A stretch of DNA of 12,929 nt from an uncultured Paenibacillaceae bacterium. GTDB lineage: Bacteria > Bacillota > Bacilli > Aneurinibacillales > Aneurinibacillaceae. Shown in pieces: positions 12,559 to 12,929 of the stretch. The position numbers were made by a program, and so were the translations under genes. The DNA lies in NCBI GenBank assembly GCA_937874515.1, contig CALNBV010000007.1, positions 1 to 12,929 on the forward strand. The letters run 5' to 3'. The number at the start of each line of letters is the position of its first letter. Positions within the stretch are counted from its first letter, which is position 1. The notes under the pieces are model-generated. The model saw only the letters and a program-made list of their open reading frames with translations, made no database searches and was not told the DNA's origin.

Positions 12559-12771
12559 ATGATGGAAATGTGTATGGACATGAATATGATGATGTGCATG
12601 GAACGAATGATGTGTGAGATGAAATGCATGAATATGATGATGGAACAAATGGGGAGCATGGAGAACTGCACAATGGACATGGACATGATGATGGCCAAGA
12701 TGCAAGAATGCGATGAAATGATGGCCACCATGATGAAAATGATGGTTGAAATGAAAGCAAAATGCTGTTAA
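12559..12771 (+). CDS. Small Met/Cys-rich protein, candidate soft-metal-binding peptide
   Basis: 70 residues, of which 31 are Met (44%) and 8 are Cys (positions 5, 13, 19, 23, 37, 51, 69, 70), with 12 acidic and 6 basic residues and almost no aliphatic or aromatic side chains. There is no signal peptide or membrane helix, so it should be cytoplasmic. Dense Met clusters (for example NMMMCMERMMCEMKC, 9-23) and a terminal CC recall Met-rich copper-binding segments and metallothioneins; I infer binding of Cu(I), Ag(I) or a similar soft metal, or a sacrificial oxidant sink, but no family is recognised. The gene looks real: AAAGGGGG (12546-12553) precedes the ATG, an upstream promoter is plausible, and a strong terminator follows 18 bp after the stop. 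Many internal ATGs are unavoidable; the second codon is also ATG. Confidence 0.8.
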   Translation: MMEMCMDMNMMMCMERMMCEMKCMNMMMEQMGSMENCTMDMDMMMAKMQECDEMMATMMKMMVEMKAKCC

Positions 12772-12788
12772 TTCATTAGCCTGCCATG

Positions 12789-12820
12789 CTATCTCCTCAT
12801 TTGAGGGGATAGTTTTTTTT
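12789..12820 (+). terminator. Intrinsic terminator of the Met/Cys-rich gene
   Basis: CTATCTCCTC (12789-12798) pairs with GAGGGGATAG (12803-12812) through one T-G wobble, 4-nt loop, then eight T (12813-12820). A textbook rho-independent terminator that shows the small gene is a complete transcription unit on the plus strand. Confidence 0.9.
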
Positions 12821-12844
12821 ATCATAAGATTAATACACACTAGT

Positions 12845-12872
12845 TTGACTTGTATACATATACAATTAATAA
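12845..12872 (+). promoter_or_regulatory. Promoter-like sequence with an internal palindromic operator for a gene beyond the window
   Basis: TTGACT (12845-12850), 16-bp spacer, TAATAA (12867-12872). The spacer holds TTGTATA-CA-TATACAA (12850-12865), 7-bp perfect arms, of the kind used by GntR-type repressors. No coding region starts within the remaining 57 bp. Confidence 0.4.
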
Positions 12873-12929
12873 TTGGGCTATTTGCCACCTAGACAAAACC
12901 AAGTAATTTTATTAGAATAATAATAAATT

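Noticed and set aside
12544..12888. His-rich open frame on the minus strand opposite the Met/Cys-rich gene
   Set aside because: CAT (His) is simply the complement of ATG (Met); the frame has a GTG start without a SD, and it runs through the plus-strand terminator. The plus-strand frame has all the signals.
1..12929. Mobile elements, CRISPR arrays, tRNA or rRNA genes
   Set aside because: No transposase or integrase motif, no regularly spaced repeats and no cloverleaf or rRNA-like sequence were seen on either strand.

Overview
The window looks like chromosomal DNA from a low-GC Gram-positive of the Bacillales. Genes start behind strong purine-rich Shine-Dalgarno (SD) sequences (GGAGG type), intrinsic terminators have clean T-runs, promoters are sigma-A-like, and one site fits the Firmicutes catabolite-response element (cre). 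No RNA gene, CRISPR array or mobile element was seen. The species cannot be named from this sequence.

Left edge (1-2133). The end of an aromatic meta-cleavage cluster on the minus strand: the first 24 codons of an acylating acetaldehyde dehydrogenase, preceded by a 2-keto-4-pentenoate hydratase, with a divergent LysR-type regulator. A sigma-A-like promoter for the hydratase carries an 18-bp inverted repeat at the predicted transcription start. Next (2209-2913) is a membrane-anchored protein I do not recognise, with an inverted repeat that could hide its SD.

Centre (3017-11229). A gentisate-pathway catabolic island. The minus-strand operon, in transcription order, is: FAD 3-hydroxybenzoate 6-hydroxylase, FAH-family acylpyruvate hydrolase, DinB-fold protein (candidate thiol-dependent maleylpyruvate isomerase), gentisate 1,2-dioxygenase, YCII-family protein, then a strong terminator. 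Divergent from it are an AAHS-type aromatic acid/H+ symporter, an IclR-family regulator and a second AAHS symporter. Together they suggest uptake of hydroxybenzoate and/or gentisate, 6-hydroxylation to gentisate, ring cleavage to maleylpyruvate, isomerisation to fumarylpyruvate and hydrolysis to fumarate and pyruvate. A similar operator-like sequence sits at or next to the predicted start sites of the gentisate operon and both transporters, consistent with one local regulator, probably the IclR protein. A cre in the first transporter's leader suggests CcpA repression.

Right edge (11284-12929). A metallo-beta-lactamase-fold hydrolase with a C-terminal helical region (minus strand), then an isolated transcription unit with its own promoter, structured leader, SD and terminator. 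It encodes a 70-residue protein made of 31 Met and 8 Cys, the most unusual feature here and a candidate soft-metal (copper(I)-type) binding peptide. The last 100 bp hold a promoter-like sequence overlapping a palindrome for a gene beyond the window.
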